Assembly: GCA_004014935.1 (NCBI GenBank)
Contig: CP025326.1
Span: forward strand, 1,364,001 to 1,428,000
Direction of reading: 5' to 3'
DNA length: 64,000 bases
Source of the DNA: Saccharomycopsis malanga
Taxonomy: Eukaryota; Ascomycota; Saccharomycetes; Ascoideales; Saccharomycopsidaceae
Both the position numbers and the translations under genes were made by a program. This document shows positions 60,026-64,000 of this stretch, one piece after another (positions within the stretch are counted from its first letter, which is position 1; every line of letters begins with the position of its first letter). Below the pieces are notes generated by a model. That model was not told the DNA's origin, ran no database searches, and saw only the letters and a program-made list of their open reading frames with translations.

Positions 60026-60805
60026 TGCAGATCGATATCTAATGACACTTTCTTCCTAATCTGTTTTCTGTTATCTTGCCTTCAAACTTCCAAAGAATAA
60101 ACACTACTATAGAAAGTTATACATGCATTTTCAAACTTTCAATAAACTTCAAACACTATTTATGTGTGTTTCACTTGACCTTACAATAGAAGTTTGTGTT
60201 TTGATTTCTTTCTTGTTACATTTTTGCAAGCTCCCATTCTTCTTTTTTTTTTGAATTTTCATATATTGCTTATTTTTCACTATTCTAGCCTGTTTAATGT
60301 TTTTTTTTGTTGAATTTTATCGTTACGCTATTCGTCAAATACTAAGTTTCACGATTTATGAATTACTGCCTTTGTAATGTTGCATTTTGTCAAGCTTTTA
60401 AGCAATCAAACACTGGAGTTATTAATCCTATTTGACCAGGTTTTAGACAAAGCTATGAGACGGGTGAGAGAAGTACCTATTTGCCTTACTGCTCTTAGTG
60501 TCCAAATTTTTGGTGAAAGGGAGACAAGCTGTATGGAGCTTGGCTTTGCTAATATATAGTACTGATACTGGCTTAATTTTTCGAAAGTGTGCACTACAGT
60601 TTGATATAGCAAACATCAGAACCCTTCAAAATCTTGAGATGACCCAGATAGACGGAAGGATTTAAAATTCTGCAAAAATCTGTATGAAAGAGTTCAAAAG
60701 GAAAAGAAGAACTTGCTACTGGAAAATGGCAAATATTTATTGCCCAATAAAACTCTACGTGATTTGATCTACCTAGCACATTCGATGCATTTATTGAATA
60801 CTTAA
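60026..60805. other. Convergent intergenic region arrestin/NPR3
   Basis: This 780-bp AT-rich interval holds two 3' ends. T-rich tracts lie at about 60240-60315. No gene is supported. Confidence 0.5.
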
Positions 60806-63800
60806 CTACCAATGATTATCAATAATGATGTATTCTTCCATTTCGTCAATGACTTTTCGCAAGTCGCTTCTTTTAATTCCCTCTTTCAAAAGAACCAATT
60901 CCAATGGAATTTTACCATTCAAATACTTCAAAATTTTGTAAAATATGGTTTTAGTCTCTTTGGATTTGTTGGCGAGCATTTTCTGGATAAAACGTTTCTC
61001 CATGAGCGACGGGCGGTCAGGATTTAGTAATATAGAATCTTCTTCATTAGAAGCCAACCCTTCGTTAATTCCGTTGAAATAAGCCTGATTTTGGGGAGAC
61101 GGGTACAAATTTATATTAGAATTATTACTGCTGAGTGCACTACCTTCAAAGGCAGGCTTTGGATCCAGAGAAGGATGCGAAGTTTCGTTAATGGCTTTTT
61201 TTATCATGTCTGATCTGGCTGTATCAAAAGAGTTTTTAGCACTTTTTTTGAAAGATTCGCTTTGTTTCATTTTTGTCAAGGTTATTTTGCTTGAATTATG
61301 GAATGTTAAGGCATTACTCAAGCCTCCATTTCTCACAATTCTATTTTGCATTAGTCCCATATCTTCCTCCACTTGTATTTTTATTCTTGAGGTAAGAACC
61401 AACCAACCAAAGGTGAAATATTGCACTATAAGACCATTTTTCATGAGCCAACAACAAGCATCAAGGAAACTTTCACTTTTCTGTTTATTCTTTGAGAAAA
61501 AACTGTACGATCTAGGAGTGTTGAAGTAGGATAAAAACTCCGACAAAGAAGGCAAAGAAGGAAATGCTAATTTGAATTCTTCAAACAACTTCTTGTTGAT
61601 TCCTTTCAACCAGGCCTCAAGACTAGCGTTATCCAACTGGTTGAATTTCTTAGGGCCAAATGATTCTATTGGATCAAGGTAACCTTGTTTTTTGTTATTG
61701 AGCACATCATTAATATCAGTACCAAGGTTTGCTAATGGCGAGATTACAAATTTGGTACGTTTATTTATGGGCAACACAAATTTCACCTTTTCCCAGTATA
61801 TCAAATGATATATCATACTGATCACAAAGGCTTCTTTGTCTTCTTCACTCACTACATTATTCAATAAGCTATTAGCATTTTGGGAAGAATGTTCGGTTTT
61901 CCTCCGGTCAGTTTTTTTACGATTCTTGTACTTGGTGGTTTTTCTCAGTCTTTCTTCCCAAAAATTAGTAATGATCTTTTTCAATGGCACCGCAGCATCA
62001 ATTTTCTTAACAAAATACTTGAAGTCTTTACTGATTTCAGGTGGGACTTCTTTTGTAGCCTCATTGAGATCTTCCAATATTAATAAAGAATAGATGTCAT
62101 AGGAGCATTTTTTAAAAATGCGACTGATTTGAAAATCAATCTCGTTCAAATCTTTACTTGATAAATCCCCTTGGAAATTATTCAAATAATAATAATTATT
62201 AATTTTGGACAAGTTTGTGACACTAGGAAACAAGTTGTTCTGATAGAAATACTCATCAAACAATGTTCCTATGTATATAGTATTTTTGGTCTTGGGGGCA
62301 TATGGTTTGCTAATACCAAATTTATGCTTTTTATCTTCCAACTCTTCTAATACCAAACTGTCAATCTGTGAAGAACCAGTTAAAAGAACATTGGCATTTA
62401 TATTTTTGAGTTTTATAGAAGAATGTGGCAATACAGAAAAATTTTTCTTAATAGGAATATTGAATGAATAAGGATTTTCATTAACTCGCAACGTGAAGAT
62501 CTGGCTGCTTAGTAAATTGTTATAACAATCATATAGAACTCGGGCTAATGAAGATCTCAGAAGTATTTCCTTGTACAAGTTTTGCACTGTAAAATACTTT
62601 GTCAATGACTCGTCGCTTATATAGGCATCCAAACCCTCAATGTCAGTACTATCAGCGTCTGAGACCGTTGAGTTACCACTACAATGTGAGTTATTACGGG
62701 CAATATTTAGTTTGGTGCCTTTATCTGTGGTGCAAAATTTGTTGAAAAACTGATCTTTGATCTCGTTGATTTTAGCAACTTCGTTTTCAACGTAATTGCT
62801 CCTACCTTGTTCTTTGGAGAGAATGTAGGTCAATTTGCTTAAGATATTTTCATGAAGTTCATTTTTTTTCATATTATACTCTGTAGATGGAGGGTTCATG
62901 ACAAACACAATGTTGAACATTTCCAACTTGTTTTCGGATTCTGAACCTTCATTTTCGCCATCCTCATCTTCATGAATACTTTTATAATCCGAATTTTCAC
63001 TAGTCATATGTTTATCACCAACATCTAGTAGCAATTCGGAGGAATAGTATTCTTTTTCAGACACTTCAGACTCCTTGTTTTTGTTCATTTTCATTATCTG
63101 AAGCTTACGGCGTTGCATTTGTTTCTTTTGGTATTTTCTGAACTTCAAATATTTCTTTTTGTAAAATTTGGACCATCCTCCAAGCCCATTTTCATTCACC
63201 GGAAAACTCAAAAAACAATATCTGTCGACTTTGAGTTCAAATTGGTCATTACATAATCCTCTGGAGGGGCTTAGCATCTCACAAAGATAATCATTATTAA
63301 ATGTGAACACCTTATTGAGTTGATTTTTCAATCCATTTACCCTTTTGGTGAGATTATTCTTATGTGCATCCAGTTTCTTCCCCACGTCACTGAACTGTCT
63401 CTTAACTACTGCCTTGTTTGAAGAGAGACTTAGGCTATCATCTTGGGTGGTTATCAAAGTTTTAGGAGACTTATGTTCTAAAGTGGATGTATGCTTCTTA
63501 TGATTATTGGGGTTATGTGGCGGTGCATTCTTATAAAAGTTTTTATCCTGCAGAGCTTTAATCTCTGCCAACTTGGCACTGCATTCATAGCTTACTTTGT
63601 ATTTCAACTTTGCCAAACTGAGCTGATCATCAAGAATATTCTCTATAAAATATTCATTATTAAACTCTTCAAAACTCATTAAGGGGTTGTTACTATCATA
63701 GTCCGTTTCTACATCAAAGTCCTCTTCGTCCAAAATGTCCAAATTGTCGGCATTCTCATAATCATCTTCGTCAGAATCCTCATGTTCTTCATTCTCATCA

Positions 63801-64000
63801 TCACCATTATCTTCACTATCATACTCGCCTTTCAGATCCTTGGTTTGTACAGCAGTGCTGTTATCATCGTCAGACAGCACGAAATCCTCATCAAACTCTT
63901 CATCAAAATATTCCATAAGATAAGACCTATTGGCATTTGTAGGTTGGCCCATACTATAGTTAGATAACGGATTGCTGGTGTATGAACTAGCATGGACATT
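60806..64000 (-). CDS. NPR3: SEACIT/GATOR1 subunit Npr3, 5' end missing
   Basis: Npr3 with Npr2 and Iml1 forms SEACIT (GATOR1), which restrains TORC1 when nitrogen or amino acids are short. Family blocks include FNDDYLCEML-type helices (TFNNDYLCEMLSPSRGLC), MFNIVFVMNP, LARVLYDCYNNL, and the C-terminal helix ILKYLNGKIPLELVLLKEGI ending in the NHW terminus that matches baker's yeast IHHW. The first ATG in the frame (63952) is not the start: the frame stays open for 16 more codons to the window edge, and the family's N-terminal HLVISTHSGPQIVYH-type longin segment is absent, so the gene starts beyond 64,000. A strongly acidic Asp/Glu stretch covers the first 110 visible residues. Confidence 0.93.
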   Translation of the reverse strand, partial: NVHASSYTSNPLSNYSMGQPTNANRSYLMEYFDEEFDEDFVLSDDDNSTAVQTKDLKGEYDSEDNGDDENEEHEDSDEDDYENADNLDILDEEDFDVETDYDSNNPLMSFEEFNNEYFIENILDDQLSLAKLKYKVSYECSAKLAEIKALQDKNFYKNAPPHNPNNHKKHTSTLEHKSPKTLITTQDDSLSLSSNKAVVKRQFSDVGKKLDAHKNNLTKRVNGLKNQLNKVFTFNNDYLCEMLSPSRGLCNDQFELKVDRYCFLSFPVNENGLGGWSKFYKKKYLKFRKYQKKQMQRRKLQIMKMNKNKESEVSEKEYYSSELLLDVGDKHMTSENSDYKSIHEDEDGENEGSESENKLEMFNIVFVMNPPSTEYNMKKNELHENILSKLTYILSKEQGRSNYVENEVAKINEIKDQFFNKFCTTDKGTKLNIARNNSHCSGNSTVSDADSTDIEGLDAYISDESLTKYFTVQNLYKEILLRSSLARVLYDCYNNLLSSQIFTLRVNENPYSFNIPIKKNFSVLPHSSIKLKNINANVLLTGSSQIDSLVLEELEDKKHKFGISKPYAPKTKNTIYIGTLFDEYFYQNNLFPSVTNLSKINNYYYLNNFQGDLSSKDLNEIDFQISRIFKKCSYDIYSLLILEDLNEATKEVPPEISKDFKYFVKKIDAAVPLKKIITNFWEERLRKTTKYKNRKKTDRRKTEHSSQNANSLLNNVVSEEDKEAFVISMIYHLIYWEKVKFVLPINKRTKFVISPLANLGTDINDVLNNKKQGYLDPIESFGPKKFNQLDNASLEAWLKGINKKLFEEFKLAFPSLPSLSEFLSYFNTPRSYSFFSKNKQKSESFLDACCWLMKNGLIVQYFTFGWLVLTSRIKIQVEEDMGLMQNRIVRNGGLSNALTFHNSSKITLTKMKQSESFKKSAKNSFDTARSDMIKKAINETSHPSLDPKPAFEGSALSSNNSNINLYPSPQNQAYFNGINEGLASNEEDSILLNPDRPSLMEKRFIQKMLANKSKETKTIFYKILKYLNGKIPLELVLLKEGIKRSDLRKVIDEMEEYIIIDNHW

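Overview
The window is nuclear DNA of a budding yeast (Saccharomycotina). Twenty-three protein genes are visible, nearly all intronless and encoding standard fungal proteins. MAF1 has one intron after two codons, as in baker's yeast. Leucine is written mostly TTG, TTA or CTT. Scanning by eye I found no in-frame CTG in the 985 codons of DIS3, and the few CTGs elsewhere sit where relatives have Ser or another small residue (ROD1-like codon 49; the PPV-x-SG tail of the MoaD-like gene). This points to a CUG-reassigned yeast, most likely the CUG-Ser1 clade (Debaryomycetaceae/Metschnikowiaceae); CUG-Ala is not excluded. Protein descriptions follow the standard code, so L at CTG should be read with that in mind.

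Layout. 1-7450: 3' part of NPT1 (NAD salvage), TPS2 (trehalose), a small MoaD-like protein, and an unrecognised 549-residue protein. 7994-16619: CCE1 (mitochondrial Holliday junction resolvase), SCC4 (cohesin loader), MAF1 (Pol III repressor), COG8 (Golgi tether), VMA6 (V-ATPase). 17168-30364: DPS1 (Asp-tRNA synthetase), a UBX2-type ERAD adaptor, a PPR-like mitochondrial protein, an unrecognised Cys/His-rich 781-residue protein, MRPS17, GCN20. 31073-46032: DIS3 (exosome nuclease), PFF1 (vacuolar protease), a glutathione peroxidase with a long N-terminal extension, and a palI/RIM9 pH-sensing membrane protein; these are separated by long non-coding stretches of 1.8-2.6 kb. 46871-64000: DUG1 (glutathione breakdown), MEF2 (mitochondrial recycling factor), ADP1 (ABC transporter), a ROD1/ROG3-type arrestin, and NPR3, which runs off the right edge.

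There is no operon logic. Several genes touch shared physiology: amino-acid and nutrient signalling (GCN20, NPR3, MAF1, the Gcn4-type site at DPS1, the ROD1-like arrestin), mitochondrial expression (MRPS17, MEF2, CCE1, the PPR-like protein), and thiol or redox metabolism (DUG1, the peroxidase).

I recognised no tRNA or rRNA gene, transposon, LTR, viral remnant or CRISPR array. The points most worth a second look are the MoaD-like protein ending SG instead of GG, with palindromes in its promoter; the peroxidase with its polar N-terminal extension; the orphan Cys/His-rich protein; the apparent mitochondrial pre-sequence on DUG1; and the motif-dense 2.56 kb region between the peroxidase and palI/RIM9 genes, which holds a perfect 20-bp palindrome, a C16 run and many TGCATGC elements.
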